Positions 11,041-22,241 of a stretch of 64,000 nt of DNA are shown here, one piece after another. Position numbers and translations under genes: made by a program. The DNA comes from Sambucus nigra (Eukaryota; Streptophyta; Magnoliopsida; Dipsacales; Adoxaceae): the NCBI GenBank assembly GCA_949130495.1, contig OX422210.1, forward strand, positions 639,306,585 to 639,370,584, given 5' to 3'. How positions within the stretch are numbered: the first letter of the stretch is position 1; the number at the start of each line of letters is the position of its first letter. Below the pieces are notes generated by a model. That model was not told the DNA's origin. It did not search any database and saw nothing but the letters and a program-made list of their open reading frames with translations.

Positions 11041-13088
11041 GTTCTAGGTACCAATGAAATCTGAAATGAATGATCAAAATGATAATGTTTCATTGCAATG
11101 TTTAGCACCATGGTTACAAAAAGATGAATCCATGCATAATCATAGATTACATAATGATAGAAAATCATAAAATGATATTAGTAAAATAAGTACTACTTTA
11201 AATTGCTTAACTCATATAGTTTTTGGATGGGTAAAATGAACTGAAAAACATCAGTTAGTTAATCAAAACTATGTAGAAAGAAAATTTGATAATATTTAAT
11301 TCAACTTAAACAAAGTTGATCAAAAACTTAGTCAACTCGGAATAGTCTCAAACCTAGAATTGAAAGAGGAAACTAAACAAAAAATAAAAAATCTATTAAA
11401 CAAAATAGATGCTCAAAATTCAGAACAAACTAGAATGAATTACCCAGGAGATAATAAATCCCTAGGTTGTATTATGGTATGGATGAAATTAAAACTCTTC
11501 ATACAGAAGAATTTAATCATACCGAATATATAAATGTTCGTGAAATATTAGATTATTGGAGACATCTATATAAAGATCCAACATTAAATGTTTTAGAATG
11601 AAATAAACTCATTGAACAAATACAAAAAATGTTTTTGGAAAATGAAAAATTATTACAACACTATCAGTATGAATTAAACCAATATCCATATGATGAAGAA
11701 GAAAATCCACCACATGTAGTAAACACTAGTGATGGAAAAAGAAAGGATGGAGAACCACTCCAGGAATTTCAAAATTGGGAAGACTTTGAAGAATATATGC
11801 AAAACCCTGCATATGAAGATGAAAAAGAAGATTTTTTAAAATCGGCAATACTTTTATACCATCTACCAGTGGTATTAAAAATGAGGATGAACCAAATCCT
11901 TTTTTCTTAAGATGAGATACTTTGAATAAACATAATATATCTCAACATGGTATTTATCTTGATCTAAGGCATGTACCCTTTAAAGACCAAGAACAAACTA
12001 TAGATGAATGGGCATAATCCATGTCCATACTCATTTATAATTATAAGAGTACAGGTCTAAAGAAAAAAATTTAGACGACCTTGCTGCAACACTTCAAGGT
12101 GATGTTTTACAATGGTTGCAATAATGGAAAAAATCATAAAAGGGAACTCAGCAAAAATCTAAACTCCTACAAAATTTTAAAACTTTTGATGAAATACTAA
12201 AAGGTTTTGTTGATATAATTAAAAAAAATATGATTGGATATACTGGAGAACCCAGAATACAAGAAGATGCATGTTACATATTATCTAAACTAGAATTATG
12301 TAATATTTGTCAATTTGAAAAATTTATTGAAATATATAAAAAAAAATTATTTCAAACTAAATCCTCCAAAAAACCTTCACTGGCTGGATCAATTTTTTCA
12401 TAAACTCCCAAACCCATGGGATGAAATGTCTTTAAAAAATTATCCCGCTTAGTTAAAAACAATCAATAAGGAAGATAATCTTGGATTTCGTATTAATTGG
12501 ATATTAAGACAAATATTTGATAAGTGTATTGAGATAAAAGGAAAAAAGTAAGTCAAAAATAAAATCATAAATTCCAAAGCTGGATATAAATGTTGTGATA
12601 AAATTTTAAAAGAAATTTGGAAAATAAGATGTAATCCACCTCCAAGACTTTTTAAAAATTCTCGAAAACGAAAATTTAAGTGGAAACCCTGGAAAAAGAA
12701 ATCAACTTTTTCAAAGAATAAAAAATATATTAGAAAAAAGAAATTTTCTAGAACACTACCTCCAAAAAAGAAGTGTAAATGTTATATATGTAACGAAGAA
12801 GGTTACTATGCACCCGAATGCCCTAAAAAGGGGGAAAGTGCAAATAAGATGATAAAATTTCTTGAAGAACAAGAATTAGAAATATGTTATGGAGAAGATT
12901 TATCTGACTCTAATATTTCTAATAATAACGAAATTTTAAATGAAATAGAATCTGATTTGGAATCATCCGATGAAGAACTCATATTTATGTATAACACTGC
13001 AGAAGTACGATGAAGTAACAAAGATGAGTTACAAACAGTAACTCTTCGTGAAATAGTTGGTGAAGAAATAACTTTTACCAACAAATAA
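11041..13088 (+). pseudogene. Pararetrovirus capsid (coat) protein relic
   Basis: Fragments in several frames add up to a capsid-type polyprotein: an acidic N-terminal part (open for 93 codons at 11629-11910), a central part around 12060-12380 (DDLAATLQGDVLQWLQ and similar), then a strongly basic K/R-rich stretch (about 12630-12770) leading into a zinc finger at 12774-12821. The caulimovirid pattern there is CxCx2Cx4Hx4C; here the histidine is tyrosine, while the cysteines remain. An acidic tail follows. There are many stops and frame changes. It would normally form the virion shell and bind nucleic acid; this copy cannot make a whole protein. Confidence 0.7.
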
Positions 13089-13107
13089 TTACAAGAAATT
13101 GATAATT

Positions 13108-13759
13108 AAAGACACCTTATAAAAAAGGAAGATGTCTATAAATTATCAAAATTCAAATTATTCTCAGTAAGAATATTTGAACAATTTAATGGTAAGGCCA
13201 CTGCTGGGTCAACAGATGATGAGACAGGAGAGATAAAACTTTTTGATTTAAAAAAGATCAAAAGATGGAAGAAAAAATATCCAAATATATTCATATTGAA
13301 TTTATTCAAATATGTATTACTGCCTTATTTAGACATGGTACGGATACACCTGTAGCGATACTGGTCTTAGACAAAAGATCCAGTAATCCTATGAATGCTA
13401 TAATTGGAGGAGTCCAATCCAATTTAGTAAATGGAGTTATTTGGTTTAACATAAAACCAAATTTCTTTATATCTATTGATTATCCAAACATTGAAGATTA
13501 TGTTATTATAAAAATCCAAACCAAAGGAATAGGTATGAAGGATACCTCTAGAAATATGTCAATACATTGGAAAATAATTCATGCATTGACAACTCTACCA
13601 CAGACTAATACACAGAATGTGCATAGAAATATTATAGAAATATTTGAACCTAGACCATTTGATTCGGTAATACAGCCAAGGTTAATCAATTGGAGAGGCT
13701 TAAAAGTACCAAAACAATGGATACTACCCCAAATAACAAAAGCGCCACCTGAAAAATGA
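13108..13759 (+). pseudogene. Pararetrovirus movement protein relic (30K family)
   Basis: The N-terminal part lies in one frame (about 13130-13260, including GEIKLFDLKKI). A frameshift near 13265-13290 leads into a 164-codon open frame to 13759. The latter has the arrangement typical of caulimovirid 30K movement proteins: an IHIxxIQ segment, then DTPVAILVLDKR, a GxxQSNLVNGVIWFNI stretch, and a SIDYPN segment. Such proteins modify plasmodesmata for cell-to-cell spread. It directly follows the capsid region, which suggests the two were once parts of neighbouring or fused ORFs. It is broken at its N-terminus. Confidence 0.75.
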
Positions 13760-13919
13760 CGAGACAGCATTGAATTACAAGTATCACGAAATAATATTTA
13801 TTTTAAAAATAAACATTCAGACTGACAAAAGAATTTTCCTGATAATGATTGGGAAAAATAAAAGGGAAAAACCTTTTAAAAGGAAAAACTAGTAATAGTA
13901 AACCACCTATTGCTATGAA

Positions 13920-14330
13920 AATATACAAGTAACAATAATACTTGGTACAAATTATCTAAAAGAAGATAATATTAAATCTAGTCAAATTTATCACTTCCAA
14001 CTAGGAAGAGAAGAAATCATCTTTTCACCAAGCCATGGAAAGAAAAGATATACTTATGTATTTGGATACTTCAATTTTGGTTGCTATAAACCATATAGTC
14101 TGTCTATCCTTATTGATACATGAGCAACAATTTGTTCGTGTAAACCTAATGCCTTACCACCAGAAAAGTGGATAAAGATGAAAAATCAAATTGTTGTTTA
14201 TACTTTTGAGTTTGAACATTTAAAAGGCACTAACAATTTCCTTGCAGACTATCTTAGCAAAAATTATGTAGAAAACTCCACTAAACAAGTGGAATATTTA
14301 GAAAAACCCCACTAAACAAGTGGAATGTTT
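13920..14330 (+). pseudogene. Pararetrovirus protease start fused to RNase H end
   Basis: At about 14109-14170 the frame reads ILIDT-stop-ATICSC, the active-site region of a retroviral-type aspartic protease. The glycine codon after DT has become TGA at 14121-14123, while the aspartate is present. About 70 bp later the sequence jumps to HLKGTNNFLADYLSK (about 14218-14262), the conserved C-terminal end of the RNase H domain. The rest of the protease and the whole RT are deleted between them. The missing protease end and RT start turn up inverted at 15887-16550. Confidence 0.65.
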
Positions 14331-14429
14331 TTCTTTCAAGATGGGAGATAAAACATCCAGGAGAAGTAAAGGGAGATTGGGTGACTATTGATAAAAAGGC
14401 AAAAAACCCAAGCATCATGTTCAAATACA

Positions 14430-15160
14430 CAAGATAAACCAAGTTATGTGTATGTTATTTTTAGTTGACGCAAAACAAGATTCTACTATAACTGGTCACA
14501 ATGCCATATCCAAATCAATGGATATCCAGGAGCATGTTACAAAAGATACAATTCTGAACAAGAAGTTATTGTAGCTTGGGAATACTGGATGAAATAATTT
14601 TATCCCTCAAGTATGGTTTATCAACTTTCTAAACTTCAAACTAAGGAAAACACTCATGTCACTGAAGTTACTGATTTTTATAATCCGGGAATTCCTTTTG
14701 AAATTTATGAACCTTTTATGAATCATGGAAATCCATATTACAGATAAAAGGAAGCATTTCAGAAAAAATATGAGTATCCTTGCTGATAGAATTGTTGAAC
14801 GAACAGCAGTTTTAGACAAGCTTAAAAACCTTAGCCTCGAGGTTTTTAAAGAATTAAACTATGAAAATGAAGATTTTTCTCTGGAAAAAATCAATACATT
14901 TTTAACATTTGCAGTTTTGTTAGAAAATGATTTTTCAGGCAAAATCTTTAATACCATTAGAAGAATTTGCCTATTCAAAAAAGCGAAGCAACTTCTTCCA
15001 AGACCATTGTTCCAAATGGAGATTTTACCTAAAATTAAGGACCATGATCAAAAGATAAAGTCTTTTAATCCAATTTAAAAATAGATGAAATGCCAAAAAT
15101 AGATTTTTTCAATGAGGATAGTTATGGTTCCAGTTGGAGTATTGAAACAATTGAATAGGG
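14430..15160 (+). pseudogene. Pararetrovirus transactivator (TAV-like) relic
   Basis: The segment YVIFS...FYYNWSQCHIQINGYPGACYKRY...EEV (about 14450-14570) matches the RNase HI-like fold found in caulimovirid transactivator/viroplasmin proteins, with the usual W..C...V.GYPGA.YK pattern. An open frame of 117 codons follows in another frame (14725-15078). In intact viruses this protein allows re-initiation of translation on polycistronic RNA and forms the inclusion-body matrix. Stops and frame changes disable it here. Its presence argues against a florendovirus or badnavirus. Confidence 0.55.
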
Positions 15161-15790
15161 GTTAGTAAACAAACTAATTTTCCCAAATATTTTTCTAAAA
15201 AATTTTAAAATTTTACCCATGATGATCAAAACCTAATTGCTCATGTATTATCCAGAGGAAAGTACAAATACATCCATTATTTGTCATTCCATATTACCAA
15301 TACCATTGGATGGAGGGTCCGAGAAATTTTCTACCAACCCTACCAGATCTGACACCTCAGAGCCACTGAGGATTATGAATGGGATGAAATCGACCAAAAC
15401 TGGTATGATGATCGACCGTTAGAGAATTTAGGTACAGAAAGATATTGGTCAAAATATTTTATCAGTATTTCTAATTTGGCATCTTATTATTATCGGGAAA
15501 GTCATATTAAATTCATGGTGACTGGCGGAAGAAGACTATTTGTCACAAACCTCCCAATAAATTATGCCACAACACTTGAGCAATGAGTGACTGTAAAGGA
15601 ATTTCTAAATAATTTACAAAATAAAAATAATTGATATGTTCCTTATGAACAACTAAGTCATGCAGAGGAATATGAGTTAGCTCAACTTCATCCTCCGAAC
15701 CAGAGCTCAATGGATAGCATGTCCTTTGACTATATTGCTGAGGCTAACATTGCCAATGCTTTCGATGGTTAATAAATGGATGGATACAGA
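15161..15790 (+). pseudogene. Pararetrovirus-associated unassigned ORF relic
   Basis: Translation in shifting frames gives aromatic-rich segments (for example WDEIDQNWYDDRPLENLG and RYWSKYFISISNLASYYYRES at about 15385-15510) up to the repeated stops near 15770. I cannot match it to a named caulimovirid protein. It lies between the transactivator-like region and the promoter-like site, so it may be the C-terminal part of the transactivator ORF or a small terminal ORF. Confidence 0.4.
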
Positions 15791-15860
15791 TATCCCACAT
15801 AGACGACTGCAATCTCATCTAGCACATGCTGTGGGACCTACCAAGCAATCGGCAAACAGC

Positions 15861-15877
15861 TGACGTAATCCATGACG
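15861..15877 (+). promoter_or_regulatory. as-1-type enhancer element
   Basis: Two TGACG motifs lie 12 bp apart start-to-start (TGACGTAATCCATGACG). This is the same geometry as the as-1 element of the cauliflower mosaic virus 35S promoter, the target of TGA-class bZIP factors. It lies just downstream of the last plus-strand ORF, where a caulimovirid pregenomic promoter is expected. Confidence 0.65.
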
Positions 15878-15886
15878 ATCGGATAA

Positions 15887-16550
15887 TTAAAACAAGACAT
15901 CCTTTGTTGGGATGAAGTAACCATCAAATTCTAATTGTTCATTTAATCTTTTGTAATTTATAACCATCCTAGATTTTCCTCTTGTGACTTTATTATGTTT
16001 TCTTACCATGAAGGCAGGGCTAGAATGTGGGCTTATTATTTCTTCAATAAAATTAATTTCCAATAATTCTTTGATTTGCTTATCAAATTCATCTAGATCA
16101 TTTCTAGTATAGATCATAGGTTTTACTCTTATAATGATATTGGGATCTCTTATTTTGAGATTACAATATCTTGGGCTTTTATTCCATAATTTTAGTGGAT
16201 TTTCACTAAAATTATCTTTTAAAATAGTGTAAAGCCAACGTGTTTCTTCAAGGGCTTTAATAATTGTAGTTATATCTCTTTTCTTAGTAGGGCGAAAGTC
16301 TTTTTCACACTTATATTTATGTTGTTGCAGTAAAGCTGTTTTTACTAGTTCATTATTGAGAGTTAAACTAATTGTTCCCTCATCAATATTTATAGATAAA
16401 TATCCTGAAATAAAATTATTGCCTAATATAAAATCTTCGTGCATTTCAGGAAGGCATAATATTTTTGGAATAATAAATTTCTTTTCATTAAACCAGATAG
16501 CTACTTTTTAGCTTTTAGATCAATGAATTTTTGTGTTCCATTGATACCAG
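15887..16550 (-). pseudogene. Inverted pararetrovirus protease end and RT start
   Basis: An open frame of 185 codons (15887-16444, extended upstream in minus orientation) contains DFILGNNF, the typical end of the caulimovirid protease, then the RT entry region with FIEEIISPHSSPAFMVRK and GKSRMVINYKRLNEQ, the fingers/palm start. It stops just after the region where the first palm aspartate motif would be approached; the catalytic YxDD part is not present. Its strand is opposite to all other pararetrovirus ORFs here. It is the piece missing from 14190, so the insert has been internally inverted or assembled from more than one viral fragment. Confidence 0.75.
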
Positions 16551-16562
16551 TCACAGTCGGTA

Positions 16563-17110
16563 GTTAGTACCTATTGGGAGTGAGACTTTAGTGTGTACTT
16601 AGCAAATGGTTTGCGGGGAAGTGATTTACCTTTCGTAACATCATGAAGAACAAGTTCCTGAAACCTCGACTGCATGGTAACTAGTTTGAAGAGTATTTCA
16701 ACTATATTTCTCTTTTTGCATCAGAAGAGATTGATAAAGAAGCGAAGAAGGCATATCGCATTATAAACAACCTTACGTGAAGGATTCATCAGGTTTTATT
16801 AGGTAACTCGTCCTTCACCACTTGTGATCGGGTGCAATAAGTTACCCTCCTACATTGTCAGAATTATCACACCTATCAAAAGGATAGAGTTCCTAAGAAA
16901 AATAAAATCGAGGTTGGACTAGGTTGAAAAGACTAGAGACAGTGGAGAGTTGCCTCCAGTCCGAGTAGGCCCTCACCAGTAAAAGGGTCCAACACAAGGG
17001 GAGAATCCCCTAAGAGGTTTGGTGAATCAGACGATCATAGATATCAAGGCCAAAGGAAATAATGACAGTAGGACCACAACCAATGACAACGGGGTAGACA
17101 AAGCCAGAAT
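16563..17110 (+). pseudogene. Gypsy element A, gag relic
   Basis: Homology to 31528-31712 begins at about 16563 (shared words GTGAGACTTT, TGTGTACTTAG, CCTGAAACCTCG and CAGAAGAGATTGATAAA). The relic continues with retrotransposon gag-like sequence and a basic stretch (NNLT...IHQVLLGN; KRFGESDDHRYQ). Numerous stops are present. This is the continuation of the gag leader interrupted at 10776. Confidence 0.6.
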
Positions 17111-19793
17111 CAAAAGGATTGGCGGTAGAGACAGGTCAGCAGTACGCCAGTAGGGCTACCATTTTGATTGCCACTTTAGAGGAAATTGTTAATTATTTAG
17201 GATATGCGTTGGGTAAATCCAGTGTTTACAGAGATAACACCAAAAAATTATTACGTTTATGTTTATGGTTCATACGCACGAGTGACACCGGGGGATTCTC
17301 ATTATTTTTCCTAATAGTATTTCTGCTATGATATTAGGACATATAGATTCTTGCCATCGAGTTTTATTTACACGTGTATACCCAGCGGGTAGAGGTGATG
17401 CTTTACATCGTGATTATAGATACATAGCAGTTGTGATTGGTTGTCTTGGTTTTTAGCTAATTTATTGATTCTTTAGACACGAGGTCATACGTTTTTGTTA
17501 TTGGGTATGTATTAGTTAGCTATGTATTATGTTTAGAGAAACTGTAGTGGGTAGGTAGACTATTATGTTTTCCATTCTCGGGTAGGGATGTTTCTTATAT
17601 TTATGCTAAGGCTTGAGGAAGGGTCTAGCACACATTTTTATTATATATATGCAAGAGCGTCATAGGAGTTTGTTGATTTGTAGAGATATTACCGATAGTC
17701 CAGGATTATTCCAATTGTATTTAAGGGTGCCCCGAGTATAAAAGACATTACTTTTATCATAAAATTGGCACTAGGAATTAAGACAATAGCTAGGGAACCT
17801 TATTGGCTGACTTCGTTATAGATGAAAGAGTTATGGGAGCAGGTAGAAAGGCTTTTTATCCAAGAGTTTATCCGTAGAGTACATTATCGTGGAGAAACCC
17901 CAGTCCTCTTTATAAAAGGATTGATGGTTAACTAAGTTTAGGTGTGGATAATAGGGGGTTGGACAAGGTCACAATATAAAACAAGTATTTGTTGTCGCGT
18001 ATCGATGACCTGTTTAATCAGTTTAGGTGAAAGTTTTTCTTTTCAAAGATAGAATTGTGATCGAGTTATCTCTAATTATGGATTCAAGAAGACGATATCC
18101 TGAAGACAGTTTTTCTGCCATGATATGGAGCATATGTGTCTAGGCCATGGAAATTAGGTGATCAATGCTCCACCCATGTTCATGAATCTGATTTATATAA
18201 TGTTATGACCGTGCGTGGACCAGGTCATTATTAAGTTTATTAATGGCATCTTGGTCTATACACAATCCAAGGATAGGCATACACTGCATTTTGAGGACAA
18301 TTTTGTGGAAAATTTTGGAACACAAGTTGCATGCTAAGTTCTCTAAATGTGGAATTTTGGGTATGGGAAGTGAAGGTTTTGGGCACGATGCATTAGAGGA
18401 TAGGTTTTTGTAGATCCTAGAAAGGTTACGACAGAGATAGAGTGGAGATAGTCCATGACACCTACTGAAATGGGTATCTTTGGGGTTATCAAGGTACTAC
18501 TGAAGGTTTATTTAGAGGTTCTCAAAGATTACAGAACCACCGACCTCCCTCACCTGGAAGGGGGTACCATGCAAATAGGACATGCATTGTCACTGGACTT
18601 TTGAGAATTTGACAGAGATCTTATCAACCATAATTTTTCTATTTGTGTTTAGAATCTTTACTTGTTGGATGAGAGATTCATGTTAGCCTCGAACCACACG
18701 AGTTTTCAGTATGTTTTCACTCATTGGGAGTTGAACATGAGTAAAAGGAGGTGATTAGAGTTGGTGAAGGAATATCACTTTTCCATTCAGTAGCATTCGT
18801 GAAAACCAAACGTGGTAGCATACGCATGGGTCTATCGACTGACAATCAGACAATCGGCCTTATGGAGAGATAAATGGGATGTCTTGCATTTAGTTGATCC
18901 AGTAGAGGCATTCATAGGGCTATAACACCTGATATTGTGCTGTGAGCGGTTCAGGCCCAGGCATTGAATTCTTTTATTAAGAGAAGATATGATAACTGTT
19001 GTTGGATTCCCTTTACTTGTTTTACTAAGACGAAGATTTTTGTTTCCAATAGAGATTGATTGTGCTGAGGGTCCCAAGCTACGAAAGGTAGATCTAGCGG
19101 AAGCATGTGGTCCGTGGTTTACTATACATACCAGGGGCGACCTGATCAGGTGAAGTAGGTACTAGAATAGTTTGTGTTTAAGTGTGCCACCAATCATTTA
19201 GTGAAGGTACAACACCAAATATATCCGAGGAATTGCAGTTGTTATTGATCCCAATATAGAAATAGGAGAGTATATCAATGGATTTTTATCGTGAGATATC
19301 GAGGTAATAAAGAGGGCATGGTTCCATTTGGGTCAATGATAACAAATTGACCAAAGTTGGTTAGAAACGGGGGATGGAAAATTATTGATATCAGATGTGT
19401 TAGGGACAATTCGAAGGAGGTGGCGCTCGCCAGAGAGCATATGTAGACTGTCAAAGTAGGTAGAAGAGTTATAGAGACGTGAGAATGTACAGATTGAAAT
19501 TTTTAGTGCAAGATCATGTGCTCCTATAGGTATCCCCGATGAAGATGGTTATAGGATTCGAGTCCAAGGAGAAGTTGGCTTCCCAATACGTAGGTATTTT
19601 CACGATCTTGGATAAGGTGGGTCCAGTGTCTTTTGACCTTGCCAAGGCATCTTCAGCGTACGCACAACTTATTCTACGTGTACATGATAAAGGAAGTTCC
19701 TGATGAACAAGTTGATGTTTAAGTAGTTAGTCTTACTGGCATTGAGTTACGTCGAGATGCAAATTATAAGGGGAGACCAGAACGTATATTAGG

Positions 19794-19854
<61 letters not shown>

Positions 19855-19955
19855 AGGGTCTATTTAGTAATGAGATGGCGCCATACAAGTGAGATATTAG
19901 ACTTCAAGTTATATATAGAAAAGATTAGAATTTCAAGGATGAAATTCCTTGTTTA
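17111..19955 (+). pseudogene. Gypsy element A, pol relic
   Basis: This is a heavily decayed Ty3/gypsy pol. Recognisable in shifting frames are the RT entry region with an SxxSPVLFxKK-like segment (about 17880-17925), KVTIxNKYxLSRIDDLFNQ (about 17968-18020), a segment for the palm and thumb (about 18080-18500), RNase H-like sequence (about 18560-18850), integrase zinc and core regions (about 19180-19470) and a terminal segment near 19560-19700 resembling the end of integrase. A 71-codon frame at 17119 is the longest open stretch and is not meaningful alone. The order matches element B, so the same broad chromovirus group is likely. Confidence 0.6.
19798..19853. repeat. (GA)n microsatellite
   Basis: About 28 uninterrupted GA dinucleotides lie between the pol relic and the polypurine tract of element A. 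A (GA)n run this long without interruption inside an old element indicates recent slippage expansion. Confidence 0.97.
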
Positions 19956-19966
19956 AGGGGGGAGGA
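19956..19966 (+). other. Polypurine tract of gypsy element A
   Basis: AGGGGGGAGGA lies 3 bp before the TGATACCCCG start of the 3' LTR; this is the standard second-strand priming site. Confidence 0.85.
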
Positions 19967-19969
19967 ATG

Positions 19970-22241
19970 TGATACCCCGTATTTTTATGGCATTTATTAC
20001 ATTATTCAATTGATTATTAAATATGGATGAGTTGTTATTTCATATGGCATGCGATATGTCATTTTGATTTGAGATGTTGGACTTTCGATATGTCATTTAT
20101 TAAATTAAGATGTGACTTTAAGATGTTATCTATATTGTATTATGTAATTGAGTTACATATTATTTATACTTATATTACTATAGATATTAACGAACTTATA
20201 ACAATTCATTAAGATAAATAATTAAGTGACTTAGTATTATGGGCAGCTATGAAATGGTTAGGGGCTAGGTGTAGGGGATTTTCTTGTTTGGATTATACCC
20301 TCAACATTGGGTCCCACCGATCATGAAGTAGGTTCGTATAATATTGAATTACAATCTAATTAATTAATAATAAATATTTAAACTTAAGATACACGTACTT
20401 GCTAATTGATTAATTTAGCAAGATGATTGACTTATAGAACAAGTTAACCATCGGACTGATTCATGAGATGTTTAGTAAGTCCAATTTTACCTCATTTTAG
20501 TGGAATTTTGGTCTATTGTGTTAGTATATGGGTTGGGACAAGTTTTAGGCCACTTGGAGCTTATTTTTGCCTTTTAGGATGAGGTTATTTTGGGACCTAA
20601 TACTAATTTCGAGTTAGCTTATTTTAATAACCTAATTAATATAACCTGAAACACTTATAACATGCTAGCAGAGCCTTCGTTGCTAAGGAAAAGGATAAGG
20701 AAACCCTATCTTGGAGATTTATAGATTTTGGGGAAATTGGGGATTGATCATACAATCAATCAAAGGCAGTTTTACTTTGTTTAAGAATGTAATTGGATTT
20801 ATGTTAGAATAATTTTAATATGTTGGAATTTGCGACAATAATATTATAATATGATTTAAGTTCATAATCAAACCTTAATTTGCAAGTAAAATTTAAAAAG
20901 ATATGAACCCTATTTTATATTTAAAGAACTCATGTACCTTTGTTTAGAAATCAATGAATTAAATATTGAATTCATGTAATTAGACTTTAAAATCATTAGT
21001 TATGAACGTTTTAAGTTAACATCCATAAAAGTCCTAATATTATGATGTATTCTGATTAGATTCGTAGGCTAATTGAATCATTATTTCTTAGATTATGAAG
21101 TTTTTTATACTTTTTATGAGATTAGATATTTAAACGAGTTGTTGATCATCTAAAGCTTTTAGAAACTTGTTGCTAATACTTATATGATGTTTAGTTATGG
21201 AGAGGAAGGAAAATTTTGAAATATAAAGGGGGGTAAAATTTGAAGGGTTTTGGCAGTGGATGCAAGAGGAAGCATGAAGAACGATACCACCTAGACCCAT
21301 CGGATCGATCAGACCCATGTCAAGATCAATCCACCCCTAGGTAGTAGGTTTGGAGCTTAATACCTACTTTAAGGACATTGCGATTCAAGTCAAGAATTAT
21401 AATACTAGTTAATGTTAAACGGTTGTGTATATCCTATAATAGACAAGAACGAATTTATAACCCATCGAGTAGGGTAGTTTTTTACCTTGAATGACTATTA
21501 TATTGTTAAGTGTGAGACAATAACTAAACATTGATGCCTTAGGAGTTCGAGCTAAAATTATATAAACAGTTAAAGGTAAATATGTGTAATAACTTGTAAT
21601 AAAATAGATTATTTGTGTAACCAATTGTGCAAGGTTTCTGCGGATTCACTTGATTTATGTGCAATCATACCAAGGGTATGTATGTACTTATGAGTAACCT
21701 ACTAGGAGGGACTTGATGGGGCGTATACGAAGTTAACTGTGCTTAGTACCCTGTGGATTGAGAAAGACTTTACCTAGGTCCTATTTAACCCAATCTTATG
21801 TGCTGGGGTACTTGTCCGTTAAGTGGGGATAATGGTATTGGATCCTCTCGTATAACCTCGGGTATGGGTCCATAGGTTTGGGGTGAAGGCATACTGATTT
21901 TCCTTATATATTGTTTTAAGGTTATAGGGTTGGGATGTCATATAACTATACTTAGTAGTTCACTAGTGATCCTAGAAGGCATTGGGGATAGGCCTTAACA
22001 CTTTTATTTGTGGGCTTGGGCATAGCTCGTATGATTTTATGTGGGTTGATCATACCCACGTGTATTCGGGATTATGTGATTTTTCATTCGTTGTATTTTG
22101 ATATGATTATACTAAAGATGTATATACTTGAGATTATGACTCGTGAATGTTATTGTAAAATATACTAGAGATGTATATACTGAACTGTGATTCAAGAATA
22201 TTAAAGTCTGATACATTATATATGTGCATTTAGAATCATAA
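19970..22241 (+). mobile_element. Gypsy element A, 3' LTR (interrupted by B)
   Basis: The LTR begins TGATACCCCGTATTTTTATGG after a polypurine tract. Its last 0.8 kb matches 9000-9823. It stops at CATAA (22237-22241), where element B begins. The remainder, equivalent to 9824-10589, is not found after B, so it was lost in the deletion at 31332. Confidence 0.8.

Larger units (their letters stand above)
10777..16562. mobile_element. Endogenous pararetrovirus relic (Caulimoviridae)
   Basis: About 5.8 kb of plant pararetrovirus sequence interrupts the gag leader of gypsy element A. Plus-strand order is TATA box, capsid-like protein, movement protein, protease start fused to the RNase H end, transactivator-like protein, another ORF and an as-1-type enhancer. 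A minus-strand protease-end/RT-start fragment closes the block. Capsid before movement protein, together with a transactivator-like ORF, points to the cavemovirus/solendovirus side of the family; this is inference. All ORFs carry stops or frameshifts and most of the RT is absent. About 75 bp of the element A leader present at 31454-31528 is missing at the insertion site. Confidence 0.8.

Noticed and set aside
17119..17331. 70-codon frame as a separate small gene
   Set aside because: It lies within the decayed gypsy A pol region and shows no coding signature of its own.
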